From assembly GCA_022009975.1 (NCBI GenBank), contig CP091733.1:2338501-2402500 (forward strand): a stretch of 64,000 nucleotides of DNA. Direction: 5' to 3'. Below, piece by piece: positions 29,466 to 40,730 of the stretch. Both the position numbers and the translations under genes were made by a program. Numbering within the stretch: the first letter of the stretch is position 1; the number at the start of each line of letters is the position of its first letter. The notes under the pieces are model-generated. The model was not told the origin of the DNA. It saw only the letters and a program-made list of their open reading frames with translations, and did no database searches. The stretch is from Phocaeicola vulgatus (GTDB lineage: Bacteria; Bacteroidota; Bacteroidia; Bacteroidales; Tannerellaceae).

Positions 29466-31244
29466 ATGAAGAAAATCGTAATACTCTCGCTACTAATCGC
29501 AACAGCTTCAAGCGGAATAGCACAACAAACAACAGAGAAATTCCCTTTGGGGCAATACGAAGAGTTGAAAGATACGAAACCGCATGACGGAGCGGAAGTT
29601 TGGAATAAGATACAAGCCCCTACCCTATTAAGTTGGGGAACAACAGATATTCGATATAAAAAGCTGGATGTTCCAAACATTAAAAAAAGCGTTTCATCTT
29701 TCCAAATGAAGGCATGGAAAGGCGAGCGGGTGAATGCCCAAGCTGTCTTGTGGACAAACAGACTTGAAGGGAGTTAAGGTTGAAGTTGGAGAACTGAAAA
29801 ATGGTTCGGCTGTAATCCCAGCCTCAGCTATCCAAACCAACTTTGTACGGTATGTCATGACTGATGAATTGAACAAAGACCGTAAAGGTGGATGTGGTAA
29901 CCGTGAGAACAAAGCTGAATGGGATTCATCCATTGTTGCTGATGCATTGGATATTGTAAAAATACAAGATATCAAAGCAAATACCACCCAGCCGATTTGG
30001 TTGAACGTGTGGGTTCCTGCGGACGCTAAATCCGGGAAGTACAAAGGGACACTTAAGATATCAGGCGAAGGCATGAAAGATATGACCCTTCAATATGACA
30101 TCCAAGTATCCAACAGGGTATTGCCGGAGCCACAGCAATGGAAGTTTAACTTGGACTTATGGCAGAATCCTTATTCCGTAGCTCGATACTATCAAGTTCC
30201 GCTTTGGAGCAAGGCTCATTTCGATGCTATGCGCCCTATCATGAAAATGCTTGCCAATGCCGGACAGTATGCCATCACGACCAGCATCATGCACAAACCT
30301 TGGAATGGTCAGACAGAAGACCACTATGATAGCATGGTGACACGCATCAAGAAAATTGATGGAACTTGGGAATACGATTATGCCGTATTTGACAAATGGG
30401 TAGAATTCATGATGAATGAGATAGGCATCAATCGCCTTATCAGTTGCTATACCATGATTCCATGGGATTTGTCATTTGATTATTATGACGAAGCGACTAA
30501 CCGTGTTTGTTCATCAAGACGAAACCGGGAGATAAAGAGTATGCCGAATATTGGGGAACTTTCCTTAAGGACTTCTCCAAACACTTGAGGAAAAAGGGCT
30601 GGTTTGAAAAAACTGCGATTTCCATGGATGAACGTCCGATGGAAGCCATGCGCGAAGCTATCAAAGTTATCAAACAGGCAGACCCGGAATTCAAGATAAC
30701 ATTAGCAGGCAACTATCATCCGGAAATCCAGCAGGATTTATACTATTTAAGTATACCATACGGAAACCTGTTCCCGGAAGATGTCAAGAAAGAACGAGAG
30801 AAAAAAGGACAAATCAGTACTGTTTACACTTGCTGTGCCGAAGCATTCCCTAATACTTTCACCTTCTCCGAACCGGCAGAAGCAGCATGGACTACGCTAC
30901 ATGCAGTGGCAGGAGGATACGATGGATACCTTCGTTGGGCGGTAAACAGCTGGACTTTGAATCCTTTGCGTGATTCACGCTTCCGCACTTGGGCTGCCGG
31001 AGATACCTACAGCATCTACCCTGGTCCAAGAAGCAGTATCCGTTTTGAAAGGTTTATAGAAGGTCTTCAAGACTGCGAAAAGATACATGTCCTCCGTGAA
31101 GAGCTACAATCGAAAGGGAATAAAGCCAAATTGGATAAATTGAACAAGCTGATTTCACGCTTCACTCCGGAAGGATTGTCAGAGACACAGCAAGACCCTT
31201 CAGACATGGTTCGAGAAATACATAGCCTATTAAACAACATGTAA
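29466..31244 (+). CDS. GH123-like glycoside hydrolase (DUF4091)
   Basis: A secreted protein of about 593 residues. After the signal peptide (MKKIVILSLLIATASSGIAQ) comes a beta-sandwich with QPIWLNVWVPADAKSGKYKG, then a barrel domain. ISMDERPMEAMREAIKVIKQ carries the adjacent Asp-Glu pair that serves as the catalytic pair in GH123 beta-N-acetylgalactosaminidases. The end, PGPRSSIRFERFIEGLQDCE, is typical of DUF4091. Two frameshifts (near 29755 and 30507) are probably errors. The likely substrate is a terminal GalNAc on a glycosphingolipid or glycan, inferred from the family. Confidence 0.82.
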
Positions 31245-31295
31245 GCAGGTAAGTGAGAATAAACAATAATTGTATCAATTTAAAATACTAAAGTC

Positions 31296-31640
31296 ATGAA
31301 AAAATTTTTAGTGGTAGCATTGTCTGCATTCCTTCTGACTGCATGCGAAAGTAAAGATTCGTACATGAATGATTTCGAAAGCTTCATTGAAAAAGTCCAA
31401 GAGAAATCAGATTCATTTACAGAAAGTGACTGGAAGAAAGCAGATGACCAGTTTTCTAAGTTCACAGGAAGCAGCTACGAAAAATATGCAGCTGAATTGT
31501 CCAACGAAGAGAAACTACAAATAGCGAAATTCCAAACCATTTATGCCGCATCCAAAGCGAAGTCCGGCATGAAGAGTTTTGGAGAAGGATTGAAAGATGC
31601 TGCTAAAAAAGCAAAAGAGGCATTGGATCTTGATGATTAA
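31296..31640 (+). CDS. Small DUF6565-type lipoprotein
   Basis: A 114-residue protein with a lipobox signal peptide (FLLTACES) and a mature part made of amphipathic, acidic and lysine-rich helices (FIEKVQEKSDSFTESDWKKA, KDAAKKAKEALDLDD). It resembles the DUF6565 proteins of Bacteroidales, of unknown function. It stands between the GH123-like gene and the carB leader, with a 51-bp gap before it. Confidence 0.7.
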   Translation: MKKFLVVALSAFLLTACESKDSYMNDFESFIEKVQEKSDSFTESDWKKADDQFSKFTGSSYEKYAAELSNEEKLQIAKFQTIYAASKAKSGMKSFGEGLKDAAKKAKEALDLDD

Positions 31641-31749
31641 TCATTAACAATCCAGATAAGGCAAAACGTTTTCACACAGTCTAAGCAGGAGAAAATATAT
31701 GTTCTATCCAATTTTATGAGAATGCTCATAAAAACTTAGTAAAAACGTT

Positions 31750-31779
31750 TTGTTTTTGGTAGTAAAACCCTACCTTTGC
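31750..31779 (+). promoter_or_regulatory. Promoter of the leader RNA/carB
   Basis: TTTG (31750-31753), an 18-bp spacer and TACCTTTG (31772-31779). Transcription should start near 31786. Confidence 0.75.
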
Positions 31780-31785
31780 AGTGAG

Positions 31786-31936
31786 ATAAACTAAAAAGGA
31801 AATATTAATGGTAGGGAGTTTGGCAAGCGCATTACTAATACTATCATTTTCGGCTTATCTGTCGAAACAGCTTGTTAGTTTCTATTCACAATATAGAAAA
31901 CGTTGGCAATTTGTTTTATTGCCAGCGTTTTTTTTT
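31786..31936 (+). ncRNA. Candidate small RNA or attenuator leader before carB
   Basis: A unit of about 150 nt runs from a strong promoter to a complete intrinsic terminator (31899-31936), and carB starts only 41 bp beyond. It may be a stand-alone small RNA or a regulated leader whose terminator is bypassed under some condition. A short open frame begins at 31809 after AAAGGAAAT-type sequence, but with the error rate seen here I cannot trust its reading. No known riboswitch consensus is recognised. Confidence 0.55.
31899..31936 (+). terminator. Terminator in the carB leader
   Basis: AACGTTGGCAAT pairs with ATTGCCAGCGTT around TTGTTTT, followed by a run of T to 31936. It lies upstream of carB, in the position of an attenuator. 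Confidence 0.85.
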
Positions 31937-31976
31937 AAATGTCTCAAAAATATATAAATAGATAAATTATAATATT

Positions 31977-34900
31977 ATGTCAAAAATCAACGTCAAGAAA
32001 GTGTTAGTCCTTGGTTCCGGCGCATTAAAGATCGGACAGGCTGGCGAGTTTGACTATTCGGGTTCCCAAGCATTAAAGGCATTACGAGAAGAAGGCATTC
32101 GCACAGTGTTGATAAATCCAAACATCGCAACTATCCAAACTTCGGATGGCGTGGCTGATGAGGTGTACTTTTTGCCAATAACTCCTTTCTTTGTAGAAGA
32201 AGTTATCAAAAAAGAAAAACCAGATGGAATCTTATTAGCATTCGGTGGACAAACTGCCTTGAACTGCGGAACGGAACTATATACCAATGGAACATTGGCT
32301 CGCTACGGTGTCAAGGTTTTAGGAACTTCTGTAGAGGCAATCATGTACACGGAAGACCGTGACTTATTTGTCCGCAAACTGACAGAAATAGATGTTAAAA
32401 CTCCAGTAAGCCAAGCAGTCGAAAACATGGACGATGCTTTAACTGCTGCGAATCGTATTGGATTCCCTGTCATGATTCGTTCTGCTTACGCATTGGGCGG
32501 AATGGGAAGCGGCATCTGCAAATGAAGCTGAGTTAAAAGAATTGGCGGAAAGCGCATTCGCTTATGCTCCCCAAATCTTGGTTGAAGAATCGTTGAAAGG
32601 ATGGAAAGAAATCGAGTTTGAAGTCATCCGTGATAAAAACGACCACTGCTTCACAGTTGTAAGCATGGAGAACGTTGACCCATTAGGAGTCCATACAGGT
32701 GAAAGTATTGTAGTTGCCCCGACTTGTTCTTTGACAGAAAAAGAATTGGCATGGCTCCAAGAGATTTCTATCAAAACCATTCGCCACTTAGGAATTGTTG
32801 GAGAATGTAACATTCAGTATGCGTTCAACTCCGAAACATTCGACTATCGTGTCATTGAAGTGAACGCACGTTTGAGCCGTTCTTCCGCTTTGGCATCCAA
32901 AGCATCAGGATATCCATTGGCATTTGTCGCAGCTAAACTGGCATTGGGATATGGCTTGGATGAAATCGGTGAAATGGGCACTCCGAACTCTGCATACAAA
33001 GCTCCAGAGGTAGATTATATGATTGTAAAGATTCCGCGTTGGGATTTGACAAAGTTTGTTGGCGTAAGCAGACAAATCGGTTCCAGCATGAAGTCTGTCG
33101 GAGAAATCATGTCTATCGGTAAGAGTTTGAGGAAATCATACAAAAAGGATTGCGTATGATTGGTCAAGGGATGCACGGCTTTGTCGGCAACAATGGCGTA
33201 GAGTTTAAAAACTTGGATGAGGAGCTTGCAAACCCTACAGACTTACGTATTTTCGCCGTGGCACAAGCTCTGGAAAAAGGATATACGATTGACCGCATAT
33301 ACGAACTAAGCAAAATCAATCCTTGGTTCCTGAGCAGATTGAAAAACATTGTTGATTACACTAAGGTTCTCTCACAATACAATAAGATAGAAGATCTTCC
33401 TGAAGATGTATTGCGTGAAGCAAAACGCTTAGGTTTCTCTGACTTCCAAATCGCCCGCTACGTGGAGAATCCTCAAGGGAACATGGAAAAAGAAAATGTA
33501 CGCGTCCGCAATTTACGTAAAAAGTTAGGCGTTTTACCAAGTGTCAAACGTATTAACACCGTTGCTTCCGAGAATCCAGATTTGACTAATTATTTATATC
33601 TTACATACGATGGTTCAGACCATGATATTCCATATTACCCAACAGATAAGAATGTCATCATATTGGGTTCTGGAGCTTATCGTATCGGTTCTTCTGTGGA
33701 ATTTGACTGGTGTTCTGTCAATACAGCTCAAACAGCTCGTAAATTAGGATACAGAGCCATCATGATTAACTACAACCCGGAAACCGTATCTACCGATTAT
33801 GACATGTGCGACCGGCTCTATTTCGATGAGCTCTCATTTGAGCGCGTCTTGGACATCATCGATTTGGAAATGCCGAAGGGAGTAGTCGTTTCTGTAGGTG
33901 GTCAAATACCAAACAATTTGGCGATGAAACTACACCGCCAGCATGTACCTATTTTAGGAACATCTCCTCTTTCAATCGACCGTGCAGAAAACCGTCACAA
34001 ATTCTCAGCGATGCTTGACACCTTAGGCATAGACCAACCCCGTTGGGCTGAGCTTACAAGTATGGAAGAAATTGATGAGTTTATCGCTAACGTAGGATTC
34101 CCAATCTTGATTCGTCCATCTTATGTCCTTTCAGGAGCAGCCATGAATGTCTGCCATACCAAAGAACAAATGATTGAATTCTTAGGATTAGCTGCCAAGG
34201 TTTCCAAAGAATATCCTGTTGTCGTTTCTGAGTTCCTACAAGGTGCAAAGGAAATCGAGTTTGACGCAGTTGCTAAAAACGGGGACGTGGTTGAATATGC
34301 GATTTCTGAACACATCGAATTTGCAGGTGTTCACTCAGGAGACGCAACATTGGTATTCCCGGCTCAAAAGATTTATTTTGAAACTGCCCGCCGAATCAAG
34401 AAAGTAGCAAAAACGATAGCAAAGGAATTGAATATTAGCGGTCCGTTCAATATCCAATTCTTGGCAAAGAATAATTATGTAAAGGTAATTGAATGTAACT
34501 TGCGTGCATCCCGAAGCTTCCCATTCGTGTCAAAAGTATTGAAACGCAATTTGATCGAAACAGCTTCCCGCATCATGTTAGACGCAGATTACACGAAACC
34601 AGACAAAAGCGCATTTGATATCGACTGGATTGGTGTCAAGGCTTCCCAATTCTCATTCGCACGTTTACACAATGCAGACCCCGTATTAGGCGTTGACATG
34701 AGCTCTACCGGTGAAGTTGGTTGCTTAGGTGATGATTTCAATGAAGCTTTGCTCTCTGCCATGGTAGCTGTCGGAAATAGAATACCGCGCAAAAACATAT
34801 TGGTATCATCTGGAGAAGCTAAGAGCAAAGTTGAGTTGCTTGATCCGTGTAGAATGTTAGATGCGAAAGGATATCAGATTTATGGTACTGCAGGTACAGC

Positions 34901-35192
34901 TAAGTTCTTAAATGAAAACGGCATCAAGGCCACTGCCGTATCTTGGCCAGACGAAGAAGGGGATTTGGATATCATGAAGATGTTCAGCGAACATATCTTT
35001 GAATTGGTTGTAAATATTCCAAAGGATCACAGCAAACGAGAACTGACAAATGGTTACAAGATACGTCGTGCGGCTATTGACCACAACATACCTTTAATCA
35101 CAAATGCTCGCCTTGCAAGCGCATTTATCAATGCTTTCTGCTCTATGAAAGAAAGCGATATTCAGATAAAGAGTTGGCAAGAGTATAAATAA
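31977..35192 (+). CDS. carB: Carbamoyl-phosphate synthase, large subunit
   Basis: This subunit makes carbamoyl phosphate from bicarbonate, ATP and ammonia delivered by CarA, feeding arginine and pyrimidine synthesis. At about 1072 residues it has the normal length. The two homologous ATP-grasp halves are seen, starting KVLVLGSGALKIGQAGEFDY and VIILGSGAYRIGSSVEFDWC. The C-terminal MGS-like regulatory domain begins near GYQIYGTAGTAKFLNENGI. Frameshifts lie near 32520 and 33122. As the halves are otherwise perfect, these look like sequencing errors. No carA is found within the window. Confidence 0.95.
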
Positions 35193-35203
35193 ACATTAAG
35201 GTT

Positions 35204-35242
35204 TTTGATAATTAGGGGAAATTATTCCCCTAATTATCAAAT
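35204..35242. terminator. Strong hairpin after carB
   Basis: TTTGATAATTAGGGGAA pairs perfectly with TTCCCCTAATTATCAAA-type sequence across a short loop. There is no long T tract, so it may stop transcription weakly or stabilise the 3' end. Confidence 0.6.
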
Positions 35243-35247
35243 CTTAC

Positions 35248-35255
35248 TATCTTTG
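35248..35255 (+). promoter_or_regulatory. -7 box directly before the regulator start
   Basis: TATCTTTG ends four bases before the start codon at 35260, so a transcript made from it would be leaderless or nearly so. No clear -33 element is seen. Confidence 0.45.
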
Positions 35256-35259
35256 CTAC

Positions 35260-37339
35260 ATGAATACATTAAATAGATTTCTGGTACTATTCATTCTTAT
35301 TCTTGTGGCAAGTTTGCCCTCCAAAATAAAAGGACAGAACGGGAAAGATAATCTTTCTCTTTTTGTCCAAAATTTTTCTGTCAAAGAATATAACAGCAGC
35401 TGTCAGAATTGGGATTTACATGTTTCTCCAGACGGCAATCTATATGTTGCTAACAACTCAGGACTTTTAGAATTTGACGGAAACACATGGCATTTGCATA
35501 AAACGCCCCAAGAAGAATCCATATATGAAGTAGGACAAAGAAACGATACTATTTTTACCGTTTGCGAGCAAACCAAAGGATTTTGGCTTTACGATTCAAA
35601 CAATGTGTTTTCATACCAAACGCTCTCTGATTCATACCCGATACCTGACATATCGAATTCCGAACATAAGATACCCTTTCCAATTCCAGAAGAAATCAAC
35701 AAATATAAGCCCAGCGTGTATGTACGACTTATTAAATATGATGTGGTAGGCACACAAAAAGGCGGATTGTTTTTTTTAGATAAATCAGGCAACATCCTTC
35801 AACATCTGACTACGCATAATCAAATAATTGACAATTGCGTACATGCAATGTGCGTACAAGATGAGACCCGAATATGGGTAGCATTTGACAACGGTATTTC
35901 TCAAATTGACATCAACCCTCCTATCTACATTATAGGGAAAAGAAGCGAAATTGGCAAAATTGAAAATGCGGGTATGAAAGGGAATGTTATCTATATTCAA
36001 ACCAATATGGGTTATTTCAAAAGAACTCTTTGCTCTGACCAACCTTTCACAAGCATAGAAGAAAATGAAGCATCCCAATATATGAATGAGAAAGTAGCTT
36101 CCCTTTCGTTTATGCCAGAGAAAGTATTTTCAGACATGGAGGTGATAAGCCACTTTAAAAATGCCCGGTTCATTTATCCTGCTCATGACGGCATGTACTG
36201 GTTGCTTTACAAGAATGAAGCGGGGCTTGTTCAAGAAGAGAATCGTCAAACTGTTTTAAAATGCAGGTTGCTATTCGATAATTATAACTTTGACTTGACT
36301 ACACATGGTCCTCACTTCTTTACTCTTAATGATTCACTGTATGCCGTTTCAACTATGCAGGGCGTTTTATTAGTAAACATACAGCAATTACTTGGAGGAT
36401 CGAGACATCTGACCATGCCCAAATTCAGAAATCGAATATAGCGATAAAGATGGAACTCATCTTATACAACCCAATACGACTAAAATTACACTTCCCCACA
36501 ACGCACAACAGATTAATTTTTTCATCGGCACTACTGTTTTCACGCCTATCCACAAAATTTCATATAAACTGGAAGGTACAAGGGATGAATGGAGCGATTG
36601 GGAAGAGTCTGGCAAAATTTCATTTTCCTATCTGCCGGAAGGGAAATATACGCTTAGGATACGTAAATATGTTTGCCAAGGAACATTCCCTGAAATGACA
36701 TTAACCATAGAGGTGCATCCTGCATGGTATAACTCTATTTGGGCATACATTCTATACATAACGTTAATCATTGTTTTCGTTCAAATAACTTTAAAACACA
36801 ATTTGAAGCATCTTAAAAAAGAAGAAAGAAAACTGAAAGAAGAGAATGAACAAGCGAAAAAGCGCCAATTGGAATTGGAGCGCAATATAGCATTGGAAAA
36901 CGAACTTGAACTAAAAAACAATGAACTGATGTTACAAACTTCTGCCTTAGTCAGACGTAACCAATCCATACAAGCAATCTTGGAAGAGTATGAGAAGCAA
37001 AAGGAAGAATTAGGAGACAGATATCCCAATAAGTTATACAAGAAGTTGCATCAGCAAATCGAGAATGCCCTTGATGACAAAGAAGAATGGTTGCTATTCG
37101 AAAACTATTTCAAGAATGCCCACCAACACTTCATGGAGAAACTACAACAGAAATATCCAGATTTGACTACTGGAGACTTACGTATTTGCTGCCTGCTCCG
37201 CATGAACTTATCCACGAAAGAGATTGCTTCTCTACTCAACATTTCAGTAAGAGCTGTCGAGCTCCGCAGATACCGGCTGCGTAAACGTCTCGACTTGAAC
37301 AACGATATAAATTTAGTGGAATTTCTATTGAATTTCTAA
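35260..37339 (+). CDS. Y_Y_Y-domain membrane regulator with LuxR-like HTH
   Basis: A membrane-spanning transcription regulator of about 693 residues. After a signal peptide (MNTLNRFLVLFILILVASLP) comes a sensor region of propeller-like repeats (NWDLHVSPDGNLYVANNSGL). Next are a Y_Y_Y domain (ISYKLEGTRDEWSDWEESGK, YLPEGKYTLRIR), one membrane helix (SIWAYILYITLIIVFVQITL), a long coiled coil, and a C-terminal HTH ending MNLSTKEIASLLNISVRAVE LRRYRLRKRL. It has no histidine kinase or receiver domain, so signal passes directly to the DNA-binding part. One frameshift lies near 36420. A TATCTTTG -7 box (35248-35255) ends only four bases before the ATG. Confidence 0.85.
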
Positions 37340-37599
37340 AGTGCATAGCAATATGCTTAGGCTTTTTCTTCCTCTCAATCATACACACTACTATTATATA
37401 TTAGTTTATATTTCTATAAAACATAAACTAATAATACGCTGATAAATAAGCAATAAAGCACCAATAATATATAGATGAGAAACTAATGAAGCATACATCA
37501 AATTAAAATTTACAAATAGTGAAAGCCATGTTGTATGCGAATAATTGTCTTAAATCAAAAATATAAATTTCTTTGCATTGTAAAGAAAAACTGATAACA

Positions 37600-38991
37600 A
37601 TGAAGAGCACGACTGATATGGACAAATCGTTATGGAAGCAGCTTGAAGCTTTTGAGAAGAAAGGAATAGACAGACGTCGATTCTTCAAAATAATGGCAGC
37701 AGCTGGTGTTTTTGCTGGGCTGAACAATCAAAAAGTAAAAGCTTCATCATGCAAAGCAAAAGGTAAAATTGTTATTATCGGAGGAGGAGCAGCTGGCATC
37801 AGCATCGCATCTCGTCTTAAACATGAGTTAGAAGAGCCTAACATTACCATAATAGATCCAAGCGACCGTCAGTATTATCAGCCAGGCTTCACCCTTATAG
37901 CATCCGGTATTTATAAGCCGGAAGAGGTTTGGAAAAGACAAGAAGACTGCATTCCTTCAGGAGTTAAATGGATAAAGGATTCCGTAACGGCAGTAGATCC
38001 TATATGGAATAATGTCGTGACAACAAGTAATGGGAAAATATCTTATGACTTCTTAGTCTTGGTTCCAGGTATCCAGATTAACTGGAACGAAATAGAGGGA
38101 TTCGATTATAATCAGTTGGGCAAAGGAAACGCTCATTGCATTTATGATTTCAAGGGGGCTCAAATGACATGGAAAGCCATGAAGGAGTTTACCGAAAAAG
38201 GAGGGAAAGGTGTTTACACAGATACTTATACCAAACATAAATGTGGAGGTGCGCCTAAAAAGATTTGCTTGCTAACAGCAGATTATGCCCGAAAACATGA
38301 TCATAGGGAGCAGTTAAGCCTTACATATTATACAGCAGAAAAGGATTTGTATGATGTAAAGTATTTTACGCCCCGATTGAAAGAAATATACAAAGAACGA
38401 AATGTTCCTATTGAGCTGAATACACGAGTAAAGGGCATCGATACAGAGAAAAAGCAAGTTTACTTCGAACGTATCGAAAAGAATGGTGAAGAAAAGATTG
38501 TAACACCATTTGTGGAAGATTACGACTTCCTTCACTTTACACCACCTATGTCCGCTCCAAACTTCGTAAAAGAGGCTGGACTTGGATTCAAAGAAGGCAA
38601 ATTAGCTGCCGGTGGTTGGGTAGAAGTTGACAAAGAGACATTCGTTCACAAAACATATAGCAATATTATCTCTTTTGGAGATGCTGCAGGATTACCGACC
38701 AGCAAAACTTCAGCAGCGATAAGGATGCAAGTTCCTATAGCGACAAAGAACCTGATTGCCTTGATGGAAGGTAAAGAACCATCAAACAAGTATGACGGTT
38801 ACGCAGCTTGCCCGATTATAACAGATTACGGCCATGTGTTATTATGTGAATTTGATTATGACAAAGAGCCGAAAATCTCGTTTCCTTTCTCCATGTTGGA
38901 CATGTCAAAGGAACAATGGGCTGCTTGGATACTGAAAGTATATATTCTGAAACCTCTCTATTTCTATGGGATGTTGAAAGGATATGCATAA
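37600..38991 (+). CDS. Tat-exported sulfide:quinone reductase-like flavoprotein
   Basis: A 463-residue FAD-dependent oxidoreductase. The start at 37600 gives MKSTTDMDKS with a twin-arginine type signal (DRRRFFKIMAAAGVFAGL, residues about 24-41). The FAD-binding fold is KIVIIGGGAAGISIASRL. The stretch KCGGAPKKICLL (Cys at about 215) matches the active-site loop of SQR enzymes, and SFGDAAGLPTSKTSAAIRMQ is the second FAD motif. CPIITDYGHVLLCEFDYD is the usual C-terminal part. It probably oxidises sulfide or a related thiol at the periplasmic face and passes electrons to menaquinone. The 260 bp before it contain nothing I can identify. Confidence 0.82.
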   Translation: MKSTTDMDKSLWKQLEAFEKKGIDRRRFFKIMAAAGVFAGLNNQKVKASSCKAKGKIVIIGGGAAGISIASRLKHELEEPNITIIDPSDRQYYQPGFTLIASGIYKPEEVWKRQEDCIPSGVKWIKDSVTAVDPIWNNVVTTSNGKISYDFLVLVPGIQINWNEIEGFDYNQLGKGNAHCIYDFKGAQMTWKAMKEFTEKGGKGVYTDTYTKHKCGGAPKKICLLTADYARKHDHREQLSLTYYTAEKDLYDVKYFTPRLKEIYKERNVPIELNTRVKGIDTEKKQVYFERIEKNGEEKIVTPFVEDYDFLHFTPPMSAPNFVKEAGLGFKEGKLAAGGWVEVDKETFVHKTYSNIISFGDAAGLPTSKTSAAIRMQVPIATKNLIALMEGKEPSNKYDGYAACPIITDYGHVLLCEFDYDKEPKISFPFSMLDMSKEQWAAWILKVYILKPLYFYGMLKGYA

Positions 38992-39046
38992 ATATAAAAA
39001 TCACACACTCCCTATATTAATGCTAAAAACTAAGACACAGATGATC

Positions 39047-39077
39047 AAAAGCCTATCCATAACGGATAGGCTTTTTT
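39047..39077 (+). terminator. Terminator after the flavoprotein gene
   Basis: AAAAGCCTATCC pairs with GGATAGGCTTTTTT around a short loop. Being symmetrical, it can also end transcription of the convergent minus-strand gene at 39105. Confidence 0.88.
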
Positions 39078-39104
39078 GTTAGTACCAATTCTACAACATT
39101 CTTA

Positions 39105-40724
39105 TTATTTCTTCAACTCCTTCTTCAAATCTTCCCAAATAGAAGAAACGATGTATTTGACGGACAACCATCCGGCAGAAACAAACAGAGTAAAGGCTAT
39201 GATTCCAATAGCTGCAAACAATTTACGTGGCGCAACTGGAGCCGTCTTGGTATAAGGCACATCCAAAATACGTGCTCGCTCTTTACCTTGTCCTATTGTC
39301 AATTCGATATCTTCCTTCTTTTGCAAAAGAACCAAATAAACGCCTTGGTAAATTTCTTGTTGTCTCTTTAAATCAACATAGATACGTTCCTGCTGGGGAA
39401 TGCCACTGATTTTGTTCATCAATTGCCTTTCTTTGTCTTTCAAATCCCTTTTAGTCATTGCCAGGCTTTCCTGTGCATTGTCAATCATTTTATACACGCT
39501 TTCACGCATCCTGTCGGCTTGTACAGACAATGTCGTCACCATCGGGTTCTTCTCGCTTGAGTTACGGATGACACGCTCTCGCTCAATCAATATCTGATTG
39601 TATGATGTCAAATCGCCCGATTCCCCTCCTGCCGGAGAATAGAGAGAAGGAACTAATTTGTACTTATTCTGAGGGTCATGTACAAAGTCATTCATCAACT
39701 GAATCAAGTGGGATTGCGATTCCAACTCTATCAGCTTGGTTTGTATCTCTTGCATGGCAGCCGCATACATCTGTACGTCATACTCCACCATCGTAATCTT
39801 ATTCTTGTTCTTATAAGATTCTATCGCCTCTTCTGATTTTGCCAACTCGCCCAACACTGCTTCCAAACGGGAATTAATGAACGAGAGAGTTTTGTCTGCC
39901 AATCTTTTTTTATAATTCTCTGCCTGTTCGTTATAACAAAGAATCAGTGTGGAAAGCATATCTTTTGCGCGCTGTTTTTCATAATCCTGGCAAGAAATCT
40001 GCAACACATTGGAAGATTTGGAATAATCCTCAATATGGAACTCTTCCACAAGTCCCTCTGCTACACTCGTCGGTGATTGTATTTTCGTTTCCAGTTCAAA
40101 CTCGCTGTTTGCTGCTTCCGGCATGGCATATTCAATCTTCAAATCGTAAGGTCCCACCTTTATCGTAGCAGGAAGGGATTCCAAATCGTATGCGCTTTTC
40201 TTTTTCTTGAATTTGGAAATCTTTAACTTGGCATCAACATGGACTTTCCCGGTACTGTGATGATGAATATCCAACTCCATGGTATGTTCCATTGAAGCCA
40301 ATGTTGCGGAATCGGCAGAAATCTTCAATGGGACATCTTTATACATACGATAACCAAATGTATAAGGTTCCATATAATCCACATAAAGTCCTAACCTCTC
40401 GACCATATCACGGAACAATTGGTTAGAAGTGATGGTCACAAACTCATCGTCCAGATTGATGGCGGAGTTAGAGCTACCGCCCAAGCCAAACGATTTCATC
40501 AATCCCGCAGCTTCACCCAATCCGAAACTTCCGGAAGAAAAAGTATCTTTATCATCTTGCACCAAGATTTGAGCAGTAGTTTCAAAGGTGGTCGGATAAA
40601 TAACAAGATATGCTATCGCTATGACCAAAGAGCAGAGGGCTGCTCCTCCTATTAATTTCCAATGGGACAAATAGCTGATAAATAATGAGCGCAAATCAAC
40701 CGTTTCGTTATCTTTCACTTCCAT
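39105..40724 (-). CDS. Wzz/GNVR-type polysaccharide chain-length protein
   Basis: A 539-residue inner-membrane protein with one helix near each end (LIGGAALCSLVIAIAYLVIY and FAAIGIIAFTLFVSAGWLSV) and a long periplasmic coiled coil between. The region before the second helix has the GNVR-like form GIPQQERIYVDLKRQQEIYQ. The cytoplasmic tyrosine-kinase domain of Wzc is absent. It follows the Wza-like gene by six bases and works with it in exporting capsule or exopolysaccharide. No glycosyltransferases are adjacent, so the substrate is unknown. The frame is intact. Confidence 0.88.
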   Translation of the reverse strand: MEVKDNETVDLRSLFISYLSHWKLIGGAALCSLVIAIAYLVIYPTTFETTAQILVQDDKDTFSSGSFGLGEAAGLMKSFGLGGSSNSAINLDDEFVTITSNQLFRDMVERLGLYVDYMEPYTFGYRMYKDVPLKISADSATLASMEHTMELDIHHHSTGKVHVDAKLKISKFKKKKSAYDLESLPATIKVGPYDLKIEYAMPEAANSEFELETKIQSPTSVAEGLVEEFHIEDYSKSSNVLQISCQDYEKQRAKDMLSTLILCYNEQAENYKKRLADKTLSFINSRLEAVLGELAKSEEAIESYKNKNKITMVEYDVQMYAAAMQEIQTKLIELESQSHLIQLMNDFVHDPQNKYKLVPSLYSPAGGESGDLTSYNQILIERERVIRNSSEKNPMVTTLSVQADRMRESVYKMIDNAQESLAMTKRDLKDKERQLMNKISGIPQQERIYVDLKRQQEIYQGVYLVLLQKKEDIELTIGQGKERARILDVPYTKTAPVAPRKLFAAIGIIAFTLFVSAGWLSVKYIVSSIWEDLKKELKK

Positions 40725-40730
40725 ATCTTA

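Noticed and set aside
31809..31960. A leader peptide of about 50 residues inside the carB leader
   Set aside because: The frame depends on single bases in a region where indel errors are common, and it runs through the terminator. I could not support a definite sequence.
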